Shown in pieces: positions 10,876 to 22,245 of a stretch of DNA of 64,000 bases. The notes below the pieces were generated by a model. That model had not been told where the DNA came from. It was given only the letters and a program-made list of their open reading frames with translations, and made no database searches. How positions within the stretch are numbered: position 1 is the first letter of the stretch; each line of letters starts with the position of its first letter. The translations under genes and the position numbers were made by a program. The stretch is from Embiotoca jacksoni (Eukaryota > Chordata > Actinopteri > Embiotocidae): contig JAKOON010000013.1 of the NCBI GenBank assembly GCA_022577435.1, positions 610,001-674,000 on the forward strand, read 5' to 3'.

Positions 10876-12210
10876 CACGCTTTCATGTATTCACAGCCCT
10901 TCTAACACTGCAGTTTATTCATTTGTGTATTCTTACCTGTATGAGTCGGGCAGAAGTATAAAGGCTGACAGAGACCTGAAATAGTTGAACTCACTTTAAC
11001 TGCTGTTTTAATTAGATCTCATCATAACTGATTCATCCATCAGCTGTTTGGAAATTATTAGCGATTTGGTGGCTCTGTGTTAGTGAAGTAGCAAGTCTGT
11101 TACCCCCGCTTCCTCCTTATGCACCGGATTTTCGGTATTGTTTGGTTTGGTTTAACAAAGATTTGATGTTGGTTAATGTGTGGTTTGTTCTCCCTGCAGA
11201 GTCCTTATTGCTGCTATGTTTCCTTTTCAAAAAGATCTAAGCGTATACTCGTTGTCTATAAACGTTCACTTACCTGTTGAAAGTCTCTTGGAGTGCACTA
11301 ACCAAACCGATACAAATCTTGTTTAGTCGAAACTGTTGGCTGAGAGCATTTTCAAACAGAAACAGTTTGAAGTTTTCTATTTGATGCACTGATATAAATA
11401 ATAATAATAAAAAAAAAAGCTAGAAAAGAGTTTTCCTCAGTGTCACTGCTGTCCATTTTTTGAACTGCTGAGGGTCATTGGGATGAAGCTAGATCCTGGA
11501 CATGTCACTAGTCATCAGCGCTAACACACACATCCACTGCTCGGGGCAAAGTAGAGTCTTCACTTCACCTAAACTGTATGTCTTTGAACTGTAGAAGGAA
11601 ACCAGAGCAAGTGACACCTGCAGCCAACATGGACTCCAAAAGTTCAGTATGTTCCCAGGACCGTCCGGCTGAGGTGAAAGTACTGAGATGTGTCACAGTG
11701 TAATTTGTTCAAACAAAACACATCCATGTCAGTCACATGAATGCATGTGATTATATAAATATGCATATGTATACAAGCTGATATGGGTATATAAGGTGCT
11801 TTTCCTCTAAAACTTTCACTAACTTACTTTTGTTCTATAAACTAATGTCTACAAACTTTCCCTGGAGGGAAAAGGTCCTCCTGCACTTTGTGATTTGCAT
11901 TTCTACAGCACAGCCAAAGCCCCTAGAAGATTAAGCAAATTAGTCGGCTGACATATTAAAAGCCCAGCAGTCTCAAATTCCCTCTGAATGTCATCCACTG
12001 CAAAAGTGGACAACAAAGCGTGGACTTTGTTGTCCGTCCATCGGCTGTAAAATCTCTTGGGCTCCATCCTGATTATTTTTGGCCAAAAACACGAGAAGCA
12101 AAACAAACTATTTACAGTTGTGGGGATTTTGAGGAGAAATGCAAGCATATAACCAATCAGCAAAATGCAGAACTGCAAACCCATCTTTTCCTCCCTGGAA
12201 CATAATACAG
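10876..12210. other. Non-coding stretch, no gene seen
   Basis: AT-rich sequence with a short A-rich run near 11399-11418. No exon or repeat recognised. Confidence 0.5.
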
Positions 12211-12506
12211 CAACTCTGTACCATGGAAAAATGTGAAATGGACATGCCGATGCACGAGAGTAAAAAAAAACATGAGCTAGCCACACTTTGGGATGTCTAA
12301 GCGTGAAAGTTACACGTTTTCCCGCAGTCGACAAAAATGAAACCTACTGCATGCTTGAAGCCCTGTGATTTACACATGGCAATCTGTGACTAATGCAACC
12401 AAGCCACCACTCCTGCCTCTTCGTGTTGCCAAAAAGCGTGGCTATCTCACGTTTAGCTGTAGTGGACTGGCGTGTCTATTTCACGCTTTGCCGTCATGCC
12501 GGGTTG
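12211..12506. mobile_element. TIR element copy 3, about 296 bp
   Basis: The left end CAACTCTGTACCATGGAAAA with a following GTGAAATGGACATG block is an inverted, diverged match to the right end, which reads TCTATTTCACGC then TTTGCCGTCATGCCGGGTTG (ending 12506). The right arm contains one internal unit (from 12451) plus the terminal unit, that is, the unexpanded two-unit state. The left inner arm has AAGCGTGAAAGTTACACG, matching the inner arm of copies 4 and 5. No coding capacity and no clear target-site duplication. Confidence 0.7.
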
Positions 12507-13164
12507 AGCTAGACCCTCGGTTCTATGGTGGCAACGTCAACATTTTCAGTATCCCGGGGACAGTTCCTGTAGAGGAGATGCACCTATAGACTGACGTGTA
12601 TATGCTACACAGGCACCTACATAGCTGTTTGTATAACATCAAATCAATGCAGTGTATTTCCAGAGCTTGAAGGACAGGGATGAACAGCACACTTCAGTGG
12701 GAACACTCCCTTTTCAGCCCTTAACTTGATGCATGCAGTGGCTTTTCTGAGTGCAATTATGTGCACCTTATGCAAAGTGGGAACCTTGATTAAATCTCAT
12801 GAAAGGAGTACCAAGCTGTTGGAGAATAAATATATTAACTTGTGTGTTTTTTGAGCGCAGCAAATGTAAGTGGCCATATCTCGGCTCCTAAATCTACACG
12901 CTGCAATTTGTCAGCAGTGCGAGAGCATGGAGAGAGACATTATGGAGATGTATTGGACGCAGTTCACACAGCTCAAATCCAAAGTTATCTTCTGCTCCCT
13001 TAGGTTAGATACTCCCAGCAAGCTTAAGTTGCACAAAGTTGCCCTTAAAACCTTACATTTTGTCACTTCATAAAGATATGGTGAAATCATTGCGTGACTT
13101 TACAGAATTACACCTGTAACAACTGCAAGAGAGGCTCCTTTTGTTCTGGTCAACAACAGATCTC
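12507..13164. other. Non-coding stretch upstream of LINE debris
   Basis: No gene recognised. It could include more decayed LINE sequence, but I cannot align any part of it. Confidence 0.4.
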
Positions 13165-13592
13165 TTAACTTTACATTCTGGCCAAAAGAAAATTGGTAGC
13201 AGATGTGTTAATTGCTTTCATAAATGGTAATGGTTCCTGTGATGAATTCCAGTCTGGTTTTAAGAGCAGATCATAGGTCAGCGACGGCACTTCGGAGGTT
13301 GTTGATCAGGCTGCAGCAGCTTCCCGGTGGTCAGTGATCTGTTTTATTTCGTATAAATCTTCCAGCTGCTTTTGATATTGTTGATCAATTAATTTTAAAT
13401 GGAGGTTGTAAAAAGTAGGATAGGGTAATATATATTTTCCCTATTACAGAGACGTAGCTCACAGATCTCTGAATTCAACATCCTACGTCCAGGCGTTTTT
13501 CTTTTACAACCTGTTTACATGTCTTACTAGGTTTAGTGCCCTTGAAATAACTTGTCTTGTGATTTGGCGCTTTATGAATTGGATTAAACTAT
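13165..13592 (+). pseudogene. L2-type LINE reverse transcriptase fragment with 3' tail
   Basis: Plus-strand translation shows KLVADVLIAFINGNG then DEFQSGFK (about 13180-13267), then after a frameshift TALRRLLIRLQQ, then INLPAAFDIVDQLIL (about 13355-13400). These match the order of conserved blocks in L2-clade reverse transcriptases: a FQSGF block, a TALL block, and an LDLSAAFDTVDH-type block containing the first catalytic aspartate. Stops (TAG after the FQSGF block) and frameshifts disable it. The end, TTGTGATTTGGCGCTTTATG at about 13558-13577, matches the 3' tail common to fish L2 copies. Homology is from family knowledge, not a search. Confidence 0.8.
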
Positions 13593-13870
13593 GTTTACTA
13601 TCCTCAAACATTTCATCCGACCGCAGAAATGCTTGTGTTATTTGTAACAACAAACAAGTTTTGTTCGGATCAGCCATATGTTTAGTTTCTGCACCATCGC
13701 AACAAATCGGAAATTACAACATTGGAGAAACTTAAATGTTTGTATTATTTTCAAAGACCTTGGTAGCACATTTAGACTTTTGTTAATGTCTCGCCTAAAT
13801 CACTGCAATGTTCATCCCTCCACAAGACCACAAAGTGTGCCAGACAATTTACTTTCTTTTTTTTATTTTC
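13593..13870 (+). pseudogene. Second LINE reverse transcriptase fragment
   Basis: In the frame that includes 13678-13878 the translation gives NVCIIFKDLGSTF and then LLMSRLNHCNV with RPQSVP. These correspond to the KNLGVIFD-type and TSRLDYCNSLL-type blocks near the end of L2/CR1-class reverse transcriptases. It lies directly after the LINE tail at 13592, so a second decayed copy (or a rearranged piece of the same one) follows in the same orientation. No functional protein. Confidence 0.6.
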
Positions 13871-14365
13871 TCAGCTAATTTTTATGTAAATTGAAAGAAG
13901 TTGTGTGACTAAACAATCTGAATATAATTATAATATGGACTTTTAACGATTTATACAATCACATTTTTTACATAATCACATAAATTTAATCAGTATTTCT
14001 TGTTGTTTTTTCGTGCCTCCTGTGTCAGAATCAAGAGGCTTCACTAAAAGCAACAGAGACAATAAACTAGTTAAAGCACCAACACATGCAGATGAAGGTA
14101 GGTATGATCTCTGCAGCAGAAATAAATCTGTTGTTTGGTAAAATGATCACAGTCACAGCAGCAGGGAGGAGGTAGAAGATGAACTGAGTGGTAATTAATT
14201 TCTCGTCTTTACCGGCTCGGCCTCCTTCTCCCTCCCTCTCTATCACCCCATCTTTCCTCAGGTGGCACCTCCTCGTTGGTTTCATTACTTTCAGCTGGTC
14301 ATATTCTTTCACTCTGCCACCTCTCTGGCCCACAGGCCCTTCCCACACTACTCAACTCGGAGCTC
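13871..14365. other. Non-coding stretch, AT-rich
   Basis: No gene or repeat recognised. Confidence 0.5.
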
Positions 14366-14470
14366 ATAACTGCCTTAATTGAAACCGTCATTGCCTTAAT
14401 TGCCTTAATTAATCACCTTTCCTGTGGTAAAGCCTTTGTGGGAATTTGTAATAGGTGCTGACATTGGCTG
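14366..14470. other. CNE-like block with three TGCCTTAATT motifs
   Basis: TGCCTTAATT occurs at 14371-14380, 14392-14401 and 14401-14410, the last running into TTAATTAATCACC. Clustered TAATT cores fit homeodomain binding. Regulatory function is inference. Confidence 0.25.
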
Positions 14471-15109
14471 TTCGTCGAGGGCGATGGGAGAGTGAGAGAA
14501 TAAATATCTTTACTTCAACAGAGAGTGAAAGGTTGAACAGAGGCGAAAGGACACGCAGCAATTCTTCCCCTTCTGAAATTCTCCATCACTGAATTCTGAT
14601 GGGGGATATTTATACCTACATATTCTTACTGAACGACAGAATAGGTCTATTTTCAGGGACATATACAAGTATCGATCAAAAGGTTTAGATTCTGCTCCTG
14701 TGAATGGTGAGTAGCATTGTGACGAGCATGGAGAAGGGAGAAGCTATAATTTTCGTGAGTAAGTTTGCCAAGTTTCGTCGTTTTATCATGATCAGCACTG
14801 AGTTAGACACGTTTTTGTGAGCATCGGCACGTCTGCAATTTGTCCATGGACATGACCCAACTGTGTGAAACTCTAGAAATCATCGAAGACAAACTCCATG
14901 GGGAGTTTAGCTCCCGTATGTGAAGCGTTACCACATGTGGACAGCCTCCCGCCTACTGAGTATTGATCTTTCTCTGAGCAACAACACATACAGAACTTTT
15001 TAGTCAAACTACTTTGTACTGGAAAAAAAAACAACCTTATTGAAGGTCTTGCAGATGATTACACGTAACCAGGACACTGTGTCTGTGTATCGCTCGGGTA
15101 TATGCAGGG
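14471..15109. other. Non-coding stretch, no gene seen
   Basis: Nothing recognised. Confidence 0.5.
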
Positions 15110-15490
15110 ATGCAGGCGTGTTGAAGAAGATTAGAGCCAGATTCACCTTGACATCCCAGGTAGCCCTCGCAGTTAATTGCATTGCCCCCTTTTCACCTGT
15201 GTAACAACACCTTTGAGTCTTCGGATCGATTCCTGTATTTTGATGTCTCCAGTTATTTTCAGTGCCGCTGTCTTTCTGTATCTAAGATGCTTAGTGAGGC
15301 TGAAAAATCCTGATACAAGGGGAAAAAAAGGGTCACGGCTAAGCAGAGAAATAACAAACCTGTTTATTTCTGTTGAAGTCAATTCTATCATAATCTCAAG
15401 TGTAGTGAGGTGATCTGGCCAAAAGCTTTTATTAAAAATGTTTGATAGCCACCTGGCACCTCTGGATGAAGAGCTCTTCCTAAAATGGAC
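15110..15490. other. CNE-like block (unverified)
   Basis: About 380 bp of complex sequence without simple repeats beyond an A7 run, containing CAGTTAATTGCATTG and GATCTGGCCAAAAGC. It has no coding frame of note. Its texture resembles a long-range enhancer, but this rests on pattern only. Confidence 0.2.
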
Positions 15491-18029
15491 TCTTTTCATG
15501 ACACACTTGTGATAATAATGCGAATGCTGATTCGTTTATGTTATACCGTCTCTTGTATAGTTATTTCTAAATTAGCACACTGGGGAGATAAATGGTCATT
15601 AAGGGATCAGCTAACATGTTTCCAAATAAAAGAAATGAGAATAGAAATAGCGGTGAGTGGGTTGAGATGCTAGAAAACGTAAATGGGAGGCATGATTTGC
15701 AGATGCCGATTGTTGCAACGGTGATTTCTTAAATATGTTGGACGTACTGTGACTTAGAAAAGCCAGCTGTAACCTCAGAAGACTGACAGACAAACAGAGA
15801 GGATGTTTAAAAGCGTAGATATCAGCAGAGGCTGCCGAGACTCTGGTCTCAGGCAAAAAAGGTCTAGACTACTGAGCTGGTGTCGGTCCTGCCGGAGACC
15901 GAGCAAGTGTGGCGGGGGCGGGATACATCTATACTCTCCTGTGGGAGGGAGTGCATCAGTGTTGTGCAATCAGTGCAGGATGCAATTCTTTTAAAGAGAA
16001 TATGAGAAGCCGGTATTAGTAGGTTTAACCATGCAATCAAAAGGATTGTCCTTTAGTTAGCTTTTTGGAGTCTTTTTTTGTTTCAATTCTCACCTACTCA
16101 CTCGATCTCTCCTGCAAAAGTCAGGTTGTCCATTAAATCGTCTTTTTCAGGGTTGGCTCGCCTGTTGTGAAGGCTGTAGTTTTTAAACACTCTTAACTCT
16201 GGTAAACTGTAGCAACAAGATGATAGTCTCCTCTTCTCTGACGGAAATGTTCAAAAGAACATCATGTAGATGAGGAAAAATCGGTTTACTATGTGCGGAT
16301 ACAGTATGGCTAACTATTGAGTTCGTTCTTGGAAGCCAACCAGTCATATAAGCAGGTAGAAACAGAAGTTCTTTCAAACTTTTTGGGGCTGTAAATGTCA
16401 TGAATCTTGAGAAAAAGTTTTTTTTAAAAAAGAAGAAAAATTGTGCTATTGTGTTACGAAAGCGCCATTTAAACCAGCAAGTTGTGTCGTACCTGAGACA
16501 CAACGCAGCAAAATGAATTTAGCCTTGTAATGGGTGAAAACAATTTTAAACCACAATTATCGTGGAGGCACTCGACACTGAGTGTGACCTGTAAAAACAA
16601 GATGGAGCATAAAACCAAAATAAATGGTCAACTGGAAGTATATTTGACCATAATTACTCAAACAGAAAAGTAGTTTTCTCCAACTGTAGTGAAGTGTAAA
16701 TGAGGCCGGTAAATGCTGCATGGAGGCAGCCAACTGATGGTCAAGGTAATTTAGTCCCGTCAGTAAAACTTTGTTTGGATAAAATCCCAGATTTAAAAAA
16801 AGATTTGCTCATGATTAAGGAAAGATCTGTAACTCCTAACGCATTGAAGATTGGACGAGGCAAAGTTCAAAAAATGGTTTTGTACACAAGTATTAGTGTC
16901 TATTCCAATGATCCTGTCTTCTTGACCCATTTTAAAACAGCAAATATGCCATAAACATAAAACACTGAATAGATTGTAGTTTTTGAAATAGTATTATAGT
17001 ATCTGTGAATAGAAGTATTTTTCAGAAACCTGCCATTTACAATAATAACTGACTTTGTCACGAAAACTGAACTTGACTGAACGTTTTGAGTACAAACCCC
17101 CAAATGAACTGGACTACAATGAAACAATCAATATTACAAGCAAACATGAACCAAATAAACCGATTTTTTTTTTTTTTTTTACCAGATTCTGTCAAACATG
17201 CTGAGGTGATGTGACCTCATGTCTCTCTGACACATTTATCCTCACCTTTGCTTGCCCTGGTTATGTGGGGGAGGGAGGGCGTTGGTTCCTGCTGCATGAA
17301 GGGAAGGATCAGCCTCAGCAGGAAGGTGAGATAAACGACACGTGTATTTCACCGTTTTCACCCGCCACGTCAGAGCAGATGCCATCCATCACCCCGCCAC
17401 AATGACACTTTAAATTGGTTACGTCAAATTAACCTGATGTATCATGGAGCCACGCTGGGGGTTTCAAATTGGTTTTGTGGACTGTTATGAGCAATGGGTA
17501 GGCATTTATCAAGAGTGGCTTTTACTTGCCCCCCCCTTTCCCCCCCGGCAGCTTCTGGCATATTTTCTTCCTTTTTTTCCCACCTTTGACCAGTGAGAAG
17601 CTTCACGTATCTGTTAAGACTGCCATGCTTACGTCATGCAGAGTCCTTTGAATTAAGATGCCTCCATGATGCAAATCAAATTACTTCTAACACTGAAGTC
17701 GTCCGGTGGAAAACATTTTCTTATGAAAGGATTGAGTCAAGTTGTTTAAAATGAATTAAAAACAGTCTACTTTTTGTGAACATTTATTTTTTTGGAGCAG
17801 GTGAAAGAAATATAAATAAATAGATAAAGAAAGTGTTGGCAAGAAGTGATTTTTCTGGTTGAATTTTTGGCAATCCCCAAAGGGTTGTGTTATTTTTAGC
17901 CATGCTCGCTGCAACGTCCTTCACTTTTGCCCAGACAGAAACAACAGTTTGATTAATTACCCTTCATATTTCTGCAGAGATTCATGTAAGAATCTCTGTG
18001 GCTTCAGTGATCCTCTAACTTTTTTCTCC
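15491..18029. other. Non-coding stretch with one CNE-like segment
   Basis: No gene recognised. A T17 run lies at 17164-17180. Segment 17590-17700 (ATGCAAATCAAATTA, preceded by CTTTGAATTAAGATGCC) contains an octamer-like ATGCAAAT and is a conserved-element candidate. Confidence 0.45.
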
Positions 18030-18175
18030 TAGTTTTCAGTGAAGTCTCTCAACAACTATTGGATAGATTGGGATGAAGATTGGTACATACATCTGTGCTT
18101 CCCTTCAGAACAACTTCTAATCACTTTGGTAATCCTTCAACCTGAAATTTAGCCCCCTCATAGGTTTCTTGCGAC
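18030..18175 (+). repeat. Fish dispersed repeat fragment (CAACAACTATTGGATAGATT type)
   Basis: The sequence runs CAACAACTATTGGATAGATT, then GGTACATACAT, then CACTTTGGTAATCC, then a GACC-containing end. This matches a short sequence dispersed widely in teleost genomes (usually CAACTATTGGATGGATTGCC ... TTTGGTACAGACATTCATG). Family assignment is from memory of the pattern. Boundaries are approximate. Confidence 0.6.
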
Positions 18176-18450
18176 CCAGATTTGCTATTACACGTTCGGT
18201 TTTGTTCACTGTTTTTCCCGCTGGTGTTAATCTCGAATTTGCTTCTTATAAACACAACGAACTGAGCCTAACAGTTAAGTTAAGTGTTCTTGACAATCAG
18301 TCAGAGCATAGAGCCATGATACATGACGCCTCCTTGAATACGTGATGAATATCTTGCTGCATTCATTCATTAAGCAACAGGAGGCAGAGGGTTGACTTTC
18401 CAACAGCATCCTTAAAATCCTCCATCACACTGAGGCAACACCTGTCGCCT

Positions 18451-18467
18451 GGAGAGAGAGAGAGAGA

Positions 18468-18524
<57 letters not shown>
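18451..18524. repeat. Compound (GA)n-(CA)n microsatellite
   Basis: About 17 bp of GA repeats followed by about 27 CA units. Confidence 0.97.
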
Positions 18525-18527
<3 letters not shown>

Positions 18528-20441
18528 GCATATACTGTCACACCACAACCACGCATGTTCAGGCTGTATGAATGCTGATCAGAAATGACACAGTTCAGTG
18601 ATCCCCATCCACACCTCTACCCATGTGGAAACTGCAGCCACAAGCTGCATGTCAGTTTAACACATTTAAACATTTTGTGGCACTCGGTGCAGATGTTGTT
18701 TTTTTTGTTGACATTCCTATAAACCTCAGGAATAGCAAGAAATATCGTGACAGGACTGCTCAGCTGTAGGAAGGTGTCAGACTGTATTAAAATAGAAGTC
18801 TGGCTATTCAGAGCAATCAACACCTTTTTGCTTTTTGTTTTTAACCGAAGGCACTGAATCTTCGAATGCAAAAAGCTTTAGGGGGCGTAAACAACAACAA
18901 AAAAAACACATTTCCACATAAAACATGAAATAATAAAAAACAATTAATTTTCAATAGCATTTTTCAAAGAATGTTATTGAAGAAAACAATACTATTGTTG
19001 TCAGACATTTCTCTAACCACTGGACATCTGGGCTGTTGACAGCACGGTGACTTCGGCCGTTCATTCCTTGTGTGTATAATAATATAACTATTGCAAATAT
19101 ATTCATGCTTACAGCTATTTTGAAGATGCACATCCAAAGTTTGCAAGTCCTGGTGACAAATGCTAAACAAACGCGTCCAGTTTCATAATCACCATGATTT
19201 AAATAATAACGTCAGCCATCTTGCCAACAGTTTCTAAATTTTTCCAAACTTTTTTTCAGTTTAAAAAGAACCTGATGTAAGAAAATCACATGAGAAATGA
19301 CATGCAAAAACATTTCAAAGGGTTAAATAATGTCTCCCTGTGAAAGCTGTCACTCAATGGTTGAAAAGGTAGTTGGGGAGGCAAAAAAAAAAAAGACCTG
19401 TCTGCTGCAAGTAGTGATGTCCAAGTTAAATGTAAATGTCTTTCTTACAATGTAATTAGGTTAATTAAGAAAGAAGAGAAAGAAAAATGACTGAAAAAAA
19501 AGAGATTCTACAGTCAGTCGCTCTGGTCTTTAAAAAAACCCCTAAAAAAACTGCTTCCTTGTAAGAAGCACTCTGCATTCTACTAAAGTGTCCTTCATTT
19601 TGAAGATGAGTCCTAAGTCACTGATTATTACAGTATATTAATGGTCCTAAAGTCACTTTCACTAAATTTAAACGTGTCTTCTTTTAGAAATATAAGCACA
19701 AGGGTCTTTTAACCTTCTTGATTTGGCAGGGATTGCTTCAGTCAGAGCTCTCTGCCCCTGGAGAAATTCGCTCAATTCAACAGATTCTCAGAAAAGGTTT
19801 TAGTAGCACACTCCAGGTCTTAGAAATAATTGCCTGCTTCTGGAGCCATTTTAATTTTGCAGTGTGAATCATTTCTTGCTCCTGTCATATTCCTGAAGGG
19901 GAAAAAAAGGCTCATTGTGCTTTTTCTCAGCGTCAAATTGAATAGTTTATTCACATTTATAAGTGAACAATAATGTAGGAAACTTTTTATTGACATTAAC
20001 ATTGAAGTGAATCAATGGTGTCATGGGTGTCATTTTTTTTAAATGCCAAAGGTAGAGGGCCCACCTACCCAGGATCTACTCTTTCCTTTGTCAAATGAAC
20101 AGTGAGATACGCTTCAGCCCCAAGTGTGAAAATGATATGTGGGATGCAAGTGTGTGGATGAACATGTCATACAAAGATCTAGCAGTTGTAAAATCTTGCA
20201 AACCTAATAATACCCCAATAATAACCTCCTATGTCACCGTGTTCATACCTGAGACCCCGACAACAGGCAGTGAGAGAAGCTCTTAGGATTCTTATTCATT
20301 CTTCTTTCATAGTCACATTTATTTCACCAGCGAGACTTTAACTGGTAACATCAACATTAAGTACTGTTGCCATGGTTACCTGCAATGTAATATATATTGT
20401 AGAAGTATGGTGGTATAAATGTTTGAGGCATCCAGATCAGA
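18525..20441. other. Non-coding stretch, no gene seen
   Basis: AT-rich unique-looking sequence with A runs near 19383-19394 and 19495-19501. TGTTGCCATGGTTACC at about 20365-20380 is another X-box-like palindrome. No exon recognised. Confidence 0.5.
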
Positions 20442-20508
20442 AAAATGTTGCTATAATATTGTCTGATGAGAGAAAGTCTCTCATCAGACAATATTATAGC
20501 AACATTTT
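20442..20508. repeat. Perfect palindrome, 32-bp arms and 3-bp loop
   Basis: The left arm 20442-20473 (ends TCTGATGAGAGA) is an exact inverted copy of 20477-20508 (starts TCTCTCATCAGA) around the loop AAG. Pairing stops cleanly at both outer ends. No mismatch across 32 bp implies a recent origin or selection. It lacks the bulges and 10-15 base loop usual for microRNA precursors, and no known mature microRNA is recognised. Confidence 0.97.
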
Positions 20509-20576
20509 CTCAGAGCACGATTGGAAGAGCACCTGTGTTGAAGATAAGATTGGTGTCAGGGAATATCTACTGATCC

Positions 20577-20610
20577 CTATATATTATATTATATTATATT
20601 ATATATATGT
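20577..20610. repeat. (ATATT)n / AT-rich microsatellite
   Basis: Pentameric ATATT units ending in an AT run, immediately before the transposon end at 20621. Confidence 0.9.
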
Positions 20611-20620
20611 ACCACATATT

Positions 20621-20906
20621 AGGCAAGAATAGGACAACATTTCACTTTCAAAACTCCAGCAAGGTTCCTAAACATTTACAGAGTGTTGTTTAAAGAAGAG
20701 GTGATGCAACACAGTAGTAAACAGGCCCGTTACAGCTTTTTGGAAACCCGTTGCTGGCATCAAATTCAAAATGAAATCAAATGAATCATTTTCAGCATTT
20801 GATATGTTGTCTTTGTTCTATTTGTTTCCTTGATTTGCAAATCATTGTATTCTGTTTTTATTCACATTTTACACATCTTCCCAAATCTTTTGGACACGGG
20901 GTTGTA
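20621..20906 (+). mobile_element. 3' end of a common fish class II transposon
   Basis: The sequence passes through GGACAACATTTCACTTTC, CATTTACAGAGTGTTGTT, GAGGTGATGCAACACAGTAG and TTGCAAATCATTGTATTCTG, and ends CACGGGGTTGTA. These are landmarks of a DNA transposon that is very abundant in teleosts and has termini beginning TACAACCCC. Only the right end is present and no transposase frame survives. The superfamily is not assigned here. Confidence 0.75.
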
Positions 20907-22179
20907 GAAATTAAGCTGGCAGATTGAATTTGTAGCGTGTTGTTGGTAGTCTCGGTGTCCCCGACAGCCGGTAACAACTACACCTGCGCCGCTATGCAGC
21001 TTTATTTTTGAAAAGAATGGATTGAATAAATGAATTCATGAACGTTTTTATTGATATTAATATTTTACTGATAGAGATCTTAATATCACAAGTCGAAGCC
21101 ACAAAAGCTGTCCCATTCTTACAGGCTCATCTCATCTCCACAGTATTTGTCAAGGATGTGAGGATTAATTGGCTCAGTAGTATTCCAGCCGCGTGAAGGG
21201 AGTCAATTTGGAAATAAATGTGAGGAAATTGAAATGTGTCTTCACCTACAAGGTGTTGTGTGTTCAATAGAGAGAGGAAGAGGAAGCCAGAAACTGGATA
21301 GTATTTGGCCTTGAAGAGCGTCTTATGCATTTGTATGATTGGATATGCATCTGTCGTTTCGAGTAATGTTTGCTTCCTTGTGCGAGTCATTTAAAAAGAT
21401 GTTCTCGTCTTTAACCTTTGCAGGTGAGGAAGAGTGCATTTTAGATACAGGCGTATGGATTACTCTCATCGAGTGCTTTTTGATTGCTTCACCTCGCCTC
21501 ATGTTTACCATCACACACGCAATCATGCTGATGTGGAAAGCAGGAGCGACGCCATGTTCGATATATTAGCAGCTCTACCGCCTGAAGACTGCTGCAACAA
21601 CAAATCAGCCCTGAAAGTTTATAGTAGAAGTTATAATCAAATGATGAATGTTACAGAGAAAGATCATAATTTACCCAAAACATGACAAAATAATCAGTGT
21701 TTTGTTTCTATTGTTGCATTATGTTAAACAAATCAAAAGGTCCAGGTTGCATTAAACCGTGGTCGCTCGAATATTAAATGTCATCTGGACCTGATTCACA
21801 TTAAATGGAGTCAATTAAATGGTTTTTTAAACCAAATTTAGACCATTTTTAACTTCGAAGCCGACACATCTTTTGTCAACGAGACAGAAACGATGTATTT
21901 CACTTTTGTGAATGTTTAAAACTTAAAAAAAAAAAAAACTTAGGCGACAACTTTCAACAATTTTCAATAACTTTAACGAACCGAAAGTCTTGTCGCAGGC
22001 CGCTGACGAGCCTCAGGAAGTACGAAGCAACAAAGGAGTTTCATTAACGGAGGCTTAAAAGCATCCAAGAGAAAAAAAAAAAAACTTTTGTCTGTTTCAG
22101 CTGTCAATCTGTGGTTTGGATGTGGAAAAGGGACAAAAAGGACCGAGACAGAATGAGGTTAACACCAATACCCGGTCTA

Positions 22180-22180
<1 letters not shown>
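20907..22180. other. Non-coding stretch, no gene seen
   Basis: Unique-looking sequence with A runs near 21927-21938 and 22072-22084. Nothing recognised. Confidence 0.5.

Positions 22181-22244
<64 letters not shown>
22181..22244. repeat. (CA)n microsatellite
   Basis: 32 perfect CA units. Confidence 0.98.

Positions 22245-22245
<1 letters not shown>

Noticed and set aside
20442..20508. MicroRNA precursor
   Set aside because: Perfect pairing with a 3-base loop is not the usual animal pre-miRNA shape and no known mature sequence is recognised.
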